Part shown: in pieces, positions 25,770 through 35,560 of the stretch
Numbering within the stretch: position 1 is the stretch's first letter
Layout of the letters: every line of letters starts with the position of its first letter
From: G963674685 sp964591275
Lineage (GTDB): Bacteria; Lernaellota; Lernaellaia; JACKCT01
Length of the DNA stretch: 64,000 nt
Reading direction: 5' to 3'
NCBI GenBank assembly: GCA_964591275.1
Contig: CAZQAE010000024.1
Span: forward strand, 5,734 to 69,733
Position numbers and translations under genes: made by a program
Notes under the pieces: generated by a model
What the model saw: only the letters and a program-made list of their open reading frames with translations
The model's database searches: none
Told to the model about the DNA's origin: nothing

Positions 25770-27136
25770 AATATGCATCCGTCGCCTTTATTATTTTGCT
25801 TTCTCTACTTGTCATGGCGATTGCGGCATACGGCGAGGAAGACGATGCCGAGGCCATTTCAAATTGGACTCACAAAACGCAAGTCATTTTTGATCAGGCA
25901 CCTGACCAAGGTCTGGTTGAATTCTCAATGACCAGGCAAGCCTCCGATCAGGCGAAGAAGGACCTTTCCGATCTTCGCCTGATTGAGAAGGAATCGGGCC
26001 AGACAGTTCCATTTGTCATGCGGGGGCCAAGACTCCATCCCAAGGACAATGTTCTAAAGTCCATTAGGGCAAAACTTTTTAACAGGAAATACAAGCCCAA
26101 TCGCTATTCTTCTGTCGTAGCGGGTTTTGGCCCAGAGGTTCTTAAAAACAAAATCACGATCACAACTCCGGGAAACAATTTTAGGCGTAAGGTATTGATT
26201 GAAGGCAGCGACAACGCCAAAGTATGGGAGCATGTTCGCGAACAAGCATTCCTTTTTTCCATCAACGCTTCCTGGCTTCCCAAAGGGCGTTTTCTCAAAG
26301 ACACTGTCGAGATACCGACCAATAATCAGCGATACTTGCGCGTGAGCGTTTTTAACGGCGACGATGACCCCGCGAAAATCGAAATCAAAAACATTTCATT
26401 CACATATGAGATCAAATCGCCGCCGTCCGAAAGCCCTGTCCAGATCACACCCACAAGCACCAATACCGAGTATTTGGAAAAAGAAAAAGCCACTATCCTT
26501 AGCATTAACCTTGGCCATAAGAATCTTCCGACGGCTAAAGTCGATCTGGATTTTGAGGAGGAGAATTTCTTTCGTCTTGTCAGTGTCAAGGGGCGTGACC
26601 GTGAAACGTTCATCAAAACCATCAACACGGAAAACGGCAAAATAAAAAAGGAAACGAAAGAGCCTTGGAAAGCCATTGCCAATAGCGTGATATATCGATT
26701 TCCAGCCGGGAAAAAGCCGGATCAAAAGCTGGATATTTCCTTGCGGAACACTTCATATCGCTATCTTGAAATTCGCATAGAAAACCGCGACGATCCGCCT
26801 CTGACCTTCAAAAGCGCGGTGGCGACTTGGTATCCGCGATTGATCTCATTTCAGGCCGATAAACAAGCTTTCTATGCCTTGCTTTTAGGAAACCCCAAGG
26901 CGAAAGCGCTCAGCTACGATTTCAGTCATTATTCCGAACGTCTTCGGGAGCAAGGCGTCACGATTGCGCAATTGGGCGATGTTTTGCCCAACGAAGATCA
27001 CGCACCTCAAAAACCCGCGAAATTGCCGTGGCACGAACAATATTCCTACGCTCTTTGGTTGGTTCTCATCGCGGCTGGCGCTATCATGGCTTTTTTGATT
27101 TTTCGCCTGGCGACGAATCCCCCTAAAGAGGATTAA
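25766..27136 (+). CDS. DUF3999 exported protein, partner of DUF2339
   Basis: A protein of 456 residues with a signal peptide (cut near AAYGEEDD), a long beta-rich extracytoplasmic region beginning with the family-like block SDLRLIEKESGQTVPFV, and a C-terminal transmembrane helix (YALWLVLIAAGAIMAFLIF). Family function is unknown; the constant pairing with DUF2339 suggests a complex in the cytoplasmic membrane. The stop abuts that of the converging beta-helix gene with no spacer. Confidence 0.87.
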   Translation: MKYASVAFIILLSLLVMAIAAYGEEDDAEAISNWTHKTQVIFDQAPDQGLVEFSMTRQASDQAKKDLSDLRLIEKESGQTVPFVMRGPRLHPKDNVLKSIRAKLFNRKYKPNRYSSVVAGFGPEVLKNKITITTPGNNFRRKVLIEGSDNAKVWEHVREQAFLFSINASWLPKGRFLKDTVEIPTNNQRYLRVSVFNGDDDPAKIEIKNISFTYEIKSPPSESPVQITPTSTNTEYLEKEKATILSINLGHKNLPTAKVDLDFEEENFFRLVSVKGRDRETFIKTINTENGKIKKETKEPWKAIANSVIYRFPAGKKPDQKLDISLRNTSYRYLEIRIENRDDPPLTFKSAVATWYPRLISFQADKQAFYALLLGNPKAKALSYDFSHYSERLREQGVTIAQLGDVLPNEDHAPQKPAKLPWHEQYSYALWLVLIAAGAIMAFLIFRLATNPPKED

Positions 27137-28498
27137 TCAAGGTTCCACGCACTCAATGGGGAATTCCCGTACGCAATCTTCATCATCATATCCATCGGCA
27201 TCTTCATCGACGATATCAATGGCCTGGTCAACGTAAGAGCAAGGTAATGAGTTGAGCGGATTAATCACTGTCAGCGGATCATCATCGAGATGAAACCAAA
27301 TAAGATATGGACATCCGGCCCAGTAATTCCAGCGCAGATCAATTTCCTCATATGTTGACGCCTCAACGTACCTTTCACAATTGATGAGCACGTTGTTATT
27401 AAACTTCAAGTTCTTGACCTCGCTGAAACGCAACGCAAATTCCGTTTCAAGGACATCATTTTCGATAGTGTTGCCGGTGATAGTAACATCGCTGACTACA
27501 CGAAAGGTCAAGGGCGCGGCGATATTAGAAAATTCATTTTCGAGCACTTCAATATTGTATGCGCCGCTGGCCACGTTAATTCCAGCGCCATTATCCAAAA
27601 ACTCATTGCCCACGATTGAAATATCGTGGTTTTCGACCCCCGAATCGTCATAGACATAAAACGCCTGTCGACAATCGTGAAAATTGTTTCCAATGAAACT
27701 CAAGTGATGGCTTCCGTGCATGATTTCGACAGCGCCGACGTTTTGCGCGCCGGAGACGTCGTTGCCGCTCACTTCAATATCGAAACACCCGCCGCTCAAA
27801 TAACCGGAGCCGAAAAATCCAATGCCGGTATCGTCAACATTGCTCACCGTGTTTCCCAATATTTCGACATCGCTCGTAATATAAGCCGCGATGCCGCTCC
27901 ACAAAAAGCCGTCGATCTCGTTTCCCGTAACTAGTCCGCTTTTTGAATCACCAATCTCAAGACCATTTAAGGCCACGCCTCCTGTTGAAAAAACTATGTT
28001 GCCGTCGATTTCAAACTCCTCAACATCATCAAACATAATGCCAAACCTACGCGGATTGCTTATGTCATTATTGATAACTCGCGCTTCCGAAACATTCCGA
28101 AAATCAACGCCGTTTTCCCCAGCAACCAGGACGCAGTTTATGACGGCAACATCCGAAACTCCTTCGGCTTTCACTGCGGGAATTTCGCCGACGACCGGGC
28201 CGATAATTGTATACCCCCCGCAATCGAGAGTTATACCGGAGGCATTGAGAACGATAGCCGGTTCGCTTGATGCGGAGCAGTCCAGATCTTGTGAAAGAAG
28301 AACATCGGATTGAAGCAAATACCCACAATGAACGAACACTTCAACATCATCATCGACATCATCGTCTGATGCATCAGGATCGCCGACGGCCACAGTCGAA
28401 TTCGCCGAAGAATCCTCATCTCCGCAATTTACGAAAAAAAGCGTGAAGCAAGCCGCCAGTAAAGCAAGAATCAACCTTTGCTTCTTAAGCTCTGACAT
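27137..28498 (-). CDS. Lipoprotein with right-handed beta-helix repeats
   Basis: A protein of 453 residues from the ATG at 28498, whose codon overlaps the TldE stop (TGATG). A signal with lipobox-like FVNC is followed by a short Asp-rich linker (ASDDDVDDDVEVF) and a domain of NosD/pectate-lyase-like coils with phrases such as NGLEIGDSKSGLVTGNEI and SDVEILGNTVSNVDDTGIGF. Such solenoids bind or cleave polysaccharides, or act as passive surface proteins. No catalytic residues are identifiable. The open frame extends upstream to 28582, but that stretch lies inside tldE and carries no signal. Confidence 0.85.
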   Translation of the reverse strand: MSELKKQRLILALLAACFTLFFVNCGDEDSSANSTVAVGDPDASDDDVDDDVEVFVHCGYLLQSDVLLSQDLDCSASSEPAIVLNASGITLDCGGYTIIGPVVGEIPAVKAEGVSDVAVINCVLVAGENGVDFRNVSEARVINNDISNPRRFGIMFDDVEEFEIDGNIVFSTGGVALNGLEIGDSKSGLVTGNEIDGFLWSGIAAYITSDVEILGNTVSNVDDTGIGFFGSGYLSGGCFDIEVSGNDVSGAQNVGAVEIMHGSHHLSFIGNNFHDCRQAFYVYDDSGVENHDISIVGNEFLDNGAGINVASGAYNIEVLENEFSNIAAPLTFRVVSDVTITGNTIENDVLETEFALRFSEVKNLKFNNNVLINCERYVEASTYEEIDLRWNYWAGCPYLIWFHLDDDPLTVINPLNSLPCSYVDQAIDIVDEDADGYDDEDCVREFPIECVEP

Positions 28499-29850
28499 CA
28501 CTCTTCCTTCTGCACGCCGGTAAAACGAAACTTTCCGACCTGCATGGCCGGAACATAATAAGCACCTGTCGAACCCCACCACGCCGCGCAGCTTTTTCGA
28601 TCCGCGGAAAGTCTCTTTACGTCGTTGAAAACGTCCAGGAAAGATTGCATGAAACGCATACTCGGCAACCCCGCGGTGATCTTCCCGTCTTCAATCAGGA
28701 AGGTTCCATCACGGGTCATTCCGGTCAGCACGGCTTTGGGCATGTCGATGAATCCGTTGATGTAATGAAAACGCGTGACAAGTATGCCCCGTTTTACGGA
28801 AGCGATCATTTCATCAAGATTCGAATCGCCGCCATCCATGACGAGATTCAAAGGGAAAGCCCCGCTCGCAGCCTCCGTCGGCGACAAGGCGTGGCCGGTG
28901 CTTTGCGTATTGTTTCTCGCGGCGGTGACGGTGTCGTGAACGCAGGCGCCGCAAACACCTTCTTTGAGTAAATCATGCTTTTCCTTAGGAACGCCTTCAA
29001 AATCAAATGGAACGCCGAGCGCCTGAAGTTCGTATCCGTCGTCACGAATGGAGATATTGCCGCCGACAATCTTTTGGCCTTGTTTTGCCGTTAAAAAACT
29101 TTGCCCCTCTTCATAAGTCTTGCTTCCGAAACCGATAACGTCCAGCCATTCCAGCGCATCGCCCACTGCCGCGTGCTCCAAAACGACCTCGTAATCACCC
29201 GGTTCGATCTCGACGCGGCGCCTGCCCTGAATGCATTTCATCAACGCGCGCCGCCCCGCGCCTTCCGTATCGATTTCATCGATGTTCCTGGAAACTCCCC
29301 CCGCATAACCCGACGAGGCGTCGTCGCCGATTATCACCATCAGTTCGGCCGCCGTCAGCGGTGCGTAAGCACGCAGTCCGCTGGTATTGGCGACAGCAAT
29401 TTCACTGTAACCCGACGAAAGCAATCCGGACGCGACAGTTCCATTCGACTTGGACATGGACAGGATAGGCTTGACATGCTCTGCACGATCACTCGCGTTG
29501 AAATCCGCTGTTTTTTGAAAATACGTTGTCACCGTCGCGTAATCCTGCTTTCCCGGCAAAGGAGGAAGTCCGGGAACGGGCGGCCCGGCCAGCGCAATGG
29601 CTTCGGCGCGGCGCAATGTTTCCATCAATCTTGCGAGATTAAGCCCCGTCGTCGCGGCCACGCCGATGCGGTCGCCTATTTTCGCACGGATCGACACGTC
29701 CACGGATTCCGTGTGAATATTCTGATGGATGTGGTTGTTGGCAAAACGAGTCAGGCCGGAAAACGAAGCATCGCACACGATGGTCGCTTCGTTTTTCGCA
29801 GCGCTTAACACGGCCTCAAGGCTCGCGAATATTTTGTCTTGGCCAATCAT
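28498..29850 (-). CDS. pmbA: TldE/PmbA-type metalloprotease-related protein
   Basis: The non-catalytic-type partner of the TldD/TldE protease, 450 residues. Family traits are RFANNHIHQNIHTESVDVSIRA-like N-terminal sequence, RRAEAIAL, SGLLSSGYSEIAVANTSGL and a C-terminal G-V-Q segment. It lacks the HExxxH of TldD. TldD/E heterodimers trim unfolded peptides and mature some ribosomal peptides and modified proteins. It overlaps tldD upstream by 4 bp. Confidence 0.92.
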   Translation of the reverse strand: MIGQDKIFASLEAVLSAAKNEATIVCDASFSGLTRFANNHIHQNIHTESVDVSIRAKIGDRIGVAATTGLNLARLMETLRRAEAIALAGPPVPGLPPLPGKQDYATVTTYFQKTADFNASDRAEHVKPILSMSKSNGTVASGLLSSGYSEIAVANTSGLRAYAPLTAAELMVIIGDDASSGYAGGVSRNIDEIDTEGAGRRALMKCIQGRRRVEIEPGDYEVVLEHAAVGDALEWLDVIGFGSKTYEEGQSFLTAKQGQKIVGGNISIRDDGYELQALGVPFDFEGVPKEKHDLLKEGVCGACVHDTVTAARNNTQSTGHALSPTEAASGAFPLNLVMDGGDSNLDEMIASVKRGILVTRFHYINGFIDMPKAVLTGMTRDGTFLIEDGKITAGLPSMRFMQSFLDVFNDVKRLSADRKSCAAWWGSTGAYYVPAMQVGKFRFTGVQKEE

Positions 29851-31295
29851 TTTTTCCTCCCGACCTGAATGCCGCGAAAACGTGCTGCGCCGCAGCCATG
29901 CGCCACGCGCGCCGTTTGCATCGGTTGCCCCTTACCGCAATTGGGAACGCCCCAGACCCTCCATGAATCGGCATTGCACACGGCGTCGCATGCGCCCCAA
30001 AATTTCGGCGTCAGTGCGGTGTAAACAGGATTCTTGACAAGAGCCGTAAGCTTACCGTCCTCGATGAGCCTTGCGTATTCGCACCCAAAACTGAAATTGA
30101 GACGAAGGTCATCAATACTCCAACTTTTGTTAATATCCATAAACAGGCCTCGCTTCGTGTCCGCGATCAATTCATCGAGCGTGGGGCCTTTTGGATCGTA
30201 AGCTAGGTTGATGTTTGTCATTCGGATCAGCGGCGTTCGCGCCCAGCCGTCGGCCCTCATGGTTCCGTTGGAATTTAAGCCCAAGCTCTTTGCAGTTTCC
30301 CGCGACATCTGATAGCCGACAAAAAGTCCATCTTTCACAATGTCAAAGCGTTGCGCCGCAACGCCTTCATCGTCCCATCCAAAAGAACCCAGCGCCCCGG
30401 GAATTGTGGCGTCGCCGTAAAGATTGACCTTGTCGCTGCCGTACTGCAATTTCCCGAGCCGATCGGGAGTCATAAACGAACCGCCGGCCAGACTGATTTC
30501 TGTCCCCAAGGCTCGGTCAAGTTCTGTGGGATGACCGCAGGATTCATGGATCTGTAAGGCAAGCTGCGGCCCGGCGATGATCAAGTCGTATTCGCCTTGC
30601 GGGCACTCCATCGCCGACAGAAGTTCCACGGCGCCCTTCCCGGTTTTCTCAGCATTTTCAACCAGGCCGATTCCCTCGATCCACTCGTAGCCCGCCGCCC
30701 CCCAATCGCCCCTGTGGGAATTGGGATGGGAGAACTTCTGCACGTCGCCGTCTTTTTCAGCCAAGGCTTCGATGCCGCCTCCCGAATGGAGTATATCCTG
30801 ATGCAGATCGGCGCCTTCCGTATCAATGAAATACTTGTCCTCACCGATGAACATGATATTACCCTTCGCCGTCGTCACGCCGGGCTGCTCGCGAATGATC
30901 CGACACGTTTTGAGAAGAAGCTCGACTTTTTGCGCTAAGGGCGTTTCGAAGGGATCGATTGTTCGCGGGCTTTTCCATGATCCCTGCTGCGGCGGGCGCT
31001 CGTCCAACTCCACCGGCGTTATCAGGGTTGTTGCGCTGGCGCGCGCGATCTCCAAAGCCCTATCCGCGCACGCGATGACATTGCCGGCTTCAAGCTCACT
31101 GGTTGAAGCGAATCCCCAAGCGCCCTTATCCAGAACACGGATGCCAATCCCCTTGCTCGATTGATCGGCGATGCCTTCAACTTTGTCGTCCTTAACATCA
31201 ATGCGCTCCTTGCGCTGCGCCACTAAGCGCGCATCGGCGTACTGAACGCCTGCTTTTTTGAGATGTTCGATTGCAAGCTGAGCAAAATCTTTCAC
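29847..31295 (-). CDS. tldD: TldD metalloprotease
   Basis: Zinc protease subunit of the TldD/E pair. The zinc motif HESCGHPTELDRA (H-E-x-x-x-H) is intact, with downstream landmarks YGDATIPGALGSFGWDDEGV and LIEDGKLTALVKNP. The frame is open from 31373, but the extra 26 residues lack family similarity. The GTG at 31295 (VKDFAQLAIEHL...) follows a G-rich stretch and gives 482 residues, the usual size. No obvious peptide substrate gene lies nearby. Divergent from the EamA transporter with about 67 nt between. Confidence 0.92.
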   Translation of the reverse strand: MKDFAQLAIEHLKKAGVQYADARLVAQRKERIDVKDDKVEGIADQSSKGIGIRVLDKGAWGFASTSELEAGNVIACADRALEIARASATTLITPVELDERPPQQGSWKSPRTIDPFETPLAQKVELLLKTCRIIREQPGVTTAKGNIMFIGEDKYFIDTEGADLHQDILHSGGGIEALAEKDGDVQKFSHPNSHRGDWGAAGYEWIEGIGLVENAEKTGKGAVELLSAMECPQGEYDLIIAGPQLALQIHESCGHPTELDRALGTEISLAGGSFMTPDRLGKLQYGSDKVNLYGDATIPGALGSFGWDDEGVAAQRFDIVKDGLFVGYQMSRETAKSLGLNSNGTMRADGWARTPLIRMTNINLAYDPKGPTLDELIADTKRGLFMDINKSWSIDDLRLNFSFGCEYARLIEDGKLTALVKNPVYTALTPKFWGACDAVCNADSWRVWGVPNCGKGQPMQTARVAHGCGAARFRGIQVGRKK

Positions 31296-31362
31296 TTTTA
31301 GCCCCCGCGCTGAATTAGGTTGCACACAAGGCCTTGCCTTTGACAATGCTACTCTTATACCG

Positions 31363-32307
31363 ATGATGGTCAACGATCAAGAAACCGGGACTGGAGGCCA
31401 GTTGGCGAACCCGTCACAAAATGTCAGACAAACCACGCGTACGGCGCCAGCCCTGACGATTGCCGTAATCGCCGTCAGCTTCGCGGCCATTTTTTTTCGC
31501 AAGGCTTTTCCGACGCACCCCCTCCTGTGCGCGGGCTTCAGGTTGGCTATTGCGGGGCTACTGCTTCTACCTTTCACTGCAAAGGCCGCTACAAGGGGCA
31601 TTCTCAACGGCAAATTCATGCGTTACGCCATCCTTGCTGGTTTGGCCTACGGCATACACTTCAGCTCATGGGTCGCCTCTCTTGATATAACATCCATCGC
31701 CGTTTCCGTCACACTCGTAACAACCACGCCCCTGATCCTGGCCGTCGTCGCTTTGCTATCTGGCAAAGGCATCCCGAGCCCCAAGCTATGGATTTGCCTC
31801 GCTCTTGCCTTTTTCGGTCTTGCGCTGATCGGATCGCAAGATTTCAGCCATGGCCGTAATGCGTTATTCGGCGACGTGTTGGCAGTCATCGGCGCTGCAG
31901 CCATGGCGGCTTATTTGATGTTGGGCAAACGTCTTGGAGACGAACTCGACGCCCTCGCTTTCTCAGGCGTCGCCACGTTAGTCGGCGCAATGTCTATATT
32001 CGCCACAGCCTTCGCCTTAGGCATACCGATACGACTAGCGGGGCCGGAAGCCCTTTTTTACCTGGCGCTCGCGGCGATCATCCCGCAGCTCATCGGCCAT
32101 AACCTCCTGACATGGTCATTGAAATACACGACTCCGGTCGTGGTCGGAATCGCCATTCTTGGTGAACCGGTCGGCGCAACGATCCTGGGATGGATATGGC
32201 TTGGCGAGAAAGTCGGACCGATGGTTGTCGTCGGCTGCGTTTTAACCTTAAGCTCTGTCGCCCTGGCTATTGTAAGCCGAAATCAGGATGAAGATTCCAA
32301 GCTCTGA
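31363..32307 (+). CDS. EamA/DMT-superfamily transporter
   Basis: A protein of 314 residues with ten hydrophobic helices in two EamA repeats (GFRLAIAGLLLLPF in the first; a second beginning near LFGDVLAVIGAAAMAAYLMLG and ending with PVVVGIAILGEPVGATILGWIWLGE). Such proteins export small metabolites, often amino acids or nucleotide sugars. The E-P-V-G...W-L-G-E block is typical. The first ATG pair is at 31363 and 31366; no strong ribosome site is seen. Substrate unknown. Confidence 0.9.
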   Translation: MMVNDQETGTGGQLANPSQNVRQTTRTAPALTIAVIAVSFAAIFFRKAFPTHPLLCAGFRLAIAGLLLLPFTAKAATRGILNGKFMRYAILAGLAYGIHFSSWVASLDITSIAVSVTLVTTTPLILAVVALLSGKGIPSPKLWICLALAFFGLALIGSQDFSHGRNALFGDVLAVIGAAAMAAYLMLGKRLGDELDALAFSGVATLVGAMSIFATAFALGIPIRLAGPEALFYLALAAIIPQLIGHNLLTWSLKYTTPVVVGIAILGEPVGATILGWIWLGEKVGPMVVVGCVLTLSSVALAIVSRNQDEDSKL

Positions 32308-32390
32308 TCGTATCAAAAATATCTCCGGCGTCTGGCATGCTTTGGGTTGATTTGCTATCGTGCTGTTCGCATTACCGTGAGGGACTTAAC

Positions 32391-35204
32391 ATGCGCTCGA
32401 TCACAATTTCACTTCTCGTTGTCCTCAGTGTCTGCACCGCGGCCTTTGCGGATATTTCTCCGGGGCCCACTTCGCATCTCGACAGCCCGGCCATCATGGT
32501 CGCAGGCGAAGACCTGGCGATATTGGATGCAGAAAATCCCAAAATTCAAAAACAAATGCGTGCGGACAAGGAAGACCCGGTATTTCCGCAAACCTATATC
32601 CAGGGCGATCATTACCTGGCCTGGAAAATCGATACGGCCACGGGAGAAATCACCTCAGCCGGAACCTCCCTGAAACCCGGTCTAACGCAGCAGGCGCAAA
32701 ACGCGATCATGAAAGCGCCGCCCTGGCTGCGCACGGCTCTCGTTGATCGCTTCCTGGACTTAAGCGAAGACGATGCGGCGACTTTTGCCGATCTGATTTT
32801 AAATCCGGAAGATGAGCGATACGTCGATGAACTCGCTTTTCTCATTGCCATGACCGGCAACCGCGACATCAACTACGACCGTTCGGCGGACCTAATGGCC
32901 CAAAATGTGCGCCTGATCTACGAATACGACCAATATCTTGATTACGTTACAGTCGTGGATCACGGAACGCCGGAAGATGAGGATTACTGGACAACCGTTG
33001 AATACGTGGCTCTCGTCGACGATGAGCCGACGACATTCGAGGTTCCAAAAGAGATTTACTACTGGTACATCGTGCACCCCAAGCTGGATATGGAGCGCGT
33101 GGAATACGTGGACCCCGCCACCGGCGCTACACGAGACCCGGAAGACGGCGGGCGTTTCTGGCGCGATTATCTGTTCACCAGCGGCGAGGGAGAAGCGGAC
33201 TACACGCGGCCCTATTTCCTGCTCAATCCCAATGAGATCACCGAGGCCGAGCTTCAGGATTGGGGCAGCACCGCGACCTCGTATTTCAGCGAGCGAGACA
33301 TCTACAACATCGATGCGATTTTGCATGAAAACGGCGAGCCGGTTTTTGTCGAATTTTCCTACGGCAAAGGAACCGTCATCGCCACGACGATGACCGTCGA
33401 AGTCGCAGACCCCGCCGAGCAAAGACCACTCGTGGACAACATGCTGGCATACGGCTGCGGGGATATGACTTTGCCGACAAATAAAAACGTGGTGATCCTC
33501 GATGACGCGCCCCTGGATAATGACCTGGCCGCCACGCTCCAAACGGCCATGACAAGCATGAGCTATGAAAATATTTATGTTGTGCAGCACGCCAACTTTC
33601 CAGGCGAACTGCCGAATGATCTGACCCTCGACGACATTGACAAAGTCATAATCCCTTCTGGTTCAACGCACGAAACTTACGAGATTTTCGCCGACGGCGC
33701 CCCGCAGGATTCGCCGGTCCTTGCCTGGCTCCAGGGCGGATATCGCGTTTTGGAAATGCATCTCGCGGGCGCAACCGACCTGTCGGATATCACTTTCGTC
33801 GGCGGTTATAAAATCGCTGCGCCGGGACCGGGATCGGAAACGAATACGGTGACGATCGCGGGACGCCCTCTTCTTTCGGATGTCATTGCCTTGGCTGATC
33901 ACGTCTGGGACGGCGTGGTTTACAACTCCCTTTCCGGCGACAGACCCTTTAGCAACGACGGAACCACGGCGCTGAAAATATTGGGCAACTGGATCGGCAA
34001 GAACATGATGGACAATATCTCCGAATGGATCGAGAAAAACAACGCCTCAAGCATCGAGCGCGCCATTCAACCAACGCGCATCATTCGCAATCACTTCGGC
34101 AACTGCGGCGAGGATCAGGATGTCTGGACCGCCGTGGCGCGCACCTGCCTGATTCCCGCCATGAACGTTTCGGATACAAACGAAGACCACGTTTGGAACG
34201 AGTTTTACCACGACGGCCAGTGGCATTATCTCCAGAACGACTGGTCCAACGGCCCCACGCGCATCGCCACGCCCGGCGGCAATCAGGACACGGACTACTG
34301 CGGCGAGGGCTGCGGCAAAACAACCAGCTTCATCTTCCGCTGGGACGGCAACGGCGAAATCGTTTCGGTCATCGAACGTTATTCCCAATTCATTACCGTT
34401 GAATTTGAAATCACCGACGCTGCGGGGCAACCCGTGCCGGGAGCAAAAATCTCGCTGGCCTCAGAAGGCTATTACGCGCCGCATTTCAACACTCTGGGGT
34501 TTTTTGTTTTCACCGACGCCGACGGCAGAGCCACCGTCACGCTGGGCGATTTGCGTAATTACTATGCGCGCGTCGATTCCGGCGCCGGCGTTTTTCCAGA
34601 CGACAACGAAAACCATTACTCCACCATCGTCCAGGAAGAAAACGCCATCGGTGGGTCAACTTTTACGTGGAGCAAGGAGATGCCCGATGTCATGCAGGGC
34701 GACATCACGGTCCTGGATGATGCAAAGAGCGAAGGCCTTTACGGCCTAAACCTTTCTTTTGCCCTTCATCAGCGTTTCCAGCACCTGATGCATGAATTTA
34801 ACGCCACCGAGTTCACGCGATACCCTTTAAATAAAGGCCTGAGCGTATATTTGGTCGATGAAGAAAACTTCGCCGACTGCAGGGGGAGCGGCTTGCACTA
34901 CACCGCGCAAAAAGCCTGGGAAGGCGTGATGAATTTCGACCAGCAAATTTTCCCGCCGGGCGACGGCAATCCCTGGTACCTTCTTATTTCCAACCGAACG
35001 AATCCCGAGTCTGTCATGACGATGGATTTGTTAAGCGCCGAAGCCGCGGAAAATCCCGATCCCACGGACGACGATGATGATGATGCTAACGATGATTCCG
35101 ACGACGACGCAAATGATGATATTGATGACGACGTGGATGACTACACAATCCCCGCAAGCGACGATGACGACGATGATAACGATGATGGCGCGTGCGGGTG
35201 TTGA
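32391..35204 (+). CDS. Secreted transglutaminase-like protein with acidic C-terminus ending GACGC
   Basis: A protein of 937 residues from the ATG at 32391 (GAGGG upstream). The signal is cut by signal peptidase I near AFADISPG. After a long N-terminal region of unknown fold comes a transglutaminase-like core near residues 565-625: Cys in HFGNCGEDQDVW, then His in DHVWNEFYHDGQWHYL and Asp in QNDW. A carboxypeptidase-regulatory-like beta domain follows (AGQPVPGAKISLAS). The last 55 residues are mostly Asp and end G-A-C-G-C. Transglutaminase folds crosslink or hydrolyse peptides. The tail is shared with two other secreted proteins here and with an orphan copy downstream. Confidence 0.85.
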   Translation: MRSITISLLVVLSVCTAAFADISPGPTSHLDSPAIMVAGEDLAILDAENPKIQKQMRADKEDPVFPQTYIQGDHYLAWKIDTATGEITSAGTSLKPGLTQQAQNAIMKAPPWLRTALVDRFLDLSEDDAATFADLILNPEDERYVDELAFLIAMTGNRDINYDRSADLMAQNVRLIYEYDQYLDYVTVVDHGTPEDEDYWTTVEYVALVDDEPTTFEVPKEIYYWYIVHPKLDMERVEYVDPATGATRDPEDGGRFWRDYLFTSGEGEADYTRPYFLLNPNEITEAELQDWGSTATSYFSERDIYNIDAILHENGEPVFVEFSYGKGTVIATTMTVEVADPAEQRPLVDNMLAYGCGDMTLPTNKNVVILDDAPLDNDLAATLQTAMTSMSYENIYVVQHANFPGELPNDLTLDDIDKVIIPSGSTHETYEIFADGAPQDSPVLAWLQGGYRVLEMHLAGATDLSDITFVGGYKIAAPGPGSETNTVTIAGRPLLSDVIALADHVWDGVVYNSLSGDRPFSNDGTTALKILGNWIGKNMMDNISEWIEKNNASSIERAIQPTRIIRNHFGNCGEDQDVWTAVARTCLIPAMNVSDTNEDHVWNEFYHDGQWHYLQNDWSNGPTRIATPGGNQDTDYCGEGCGKTTSFIFRWDGNGEIVSVIERYSQFITVEFEITDAAGQPVPGAKISLASEGYYAPHFNTLGFFVFTDADGRATVTLGDLRNYYARVDSGAGVFPDDNENHYSTIVQEENAIGGSTFTWSKEMPDVMQGDITVLDDAKSEGLYGLNLSFALHQRFQHLMHEFNATEFTRYPLNKGLSVYLVDEENFADCRGSGLHYTAQKAWEGVMNFDQQIFPPGDGNPWYLLISNRTNPESVMTMDLLSAEAAENPDPTDDDDDDANDDSDDDANDDIDDDVDDYTIPASDDDDDDNDDGACGC

Positions 35205-35241
35205 AAACATATTGACTCCGAGCAGTTAATTGATGAATCCA

Positions 35242-35502
35242 TTAGCTGTTTAGCCGTCCCTTCAAAATCTGACATCCACTGGCAACCCCTACGTTTTTCC
35301 GGCGCTGACCGGTGATGTGAACCTTTTGTTTCTCCCTTGTACCCATGACCGCGATAGCCCTGTCGCAGTAGGCGTGCTTCGCCGTGCGGTCCGTGATCCG
35401 CTCCATCTGCTCGAGAGAATTTCCCAACGTATGTCCATCAAAAGAGATCAAAACATCTTCATCTTGACGGCCCTGGCAGATTTTTGATAGAAATGTAAAC
35501 AA
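35242..35502 (-). pseudogene. Decayed DDE transposase fragment (IS5/IS1182-like)
   Basis: The minus strand encodes SFDGHTLGNSLEQMERIT, then TDRTAKHAYCDR and, in other frames, GYRGHGYKGE and KVHITGQRR. This order is typical of IS5-type transposases near the C-terminus ('..VERITG.....AYVDRGYRGH....V.ISGQRR'). At least two frameshifts are needed to join the pieces and there is no complete gene or terminal repeat. It fills most of the 35205-35560 gap between the transglutaminase and propeller genes. Confidence 0.65.
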
Positions 35503-35560
35503 ATCTGGGAAAGTAGTCCTTTGACTTGAAAATTCACTATCGAAAAGTAGGAATTATTTT

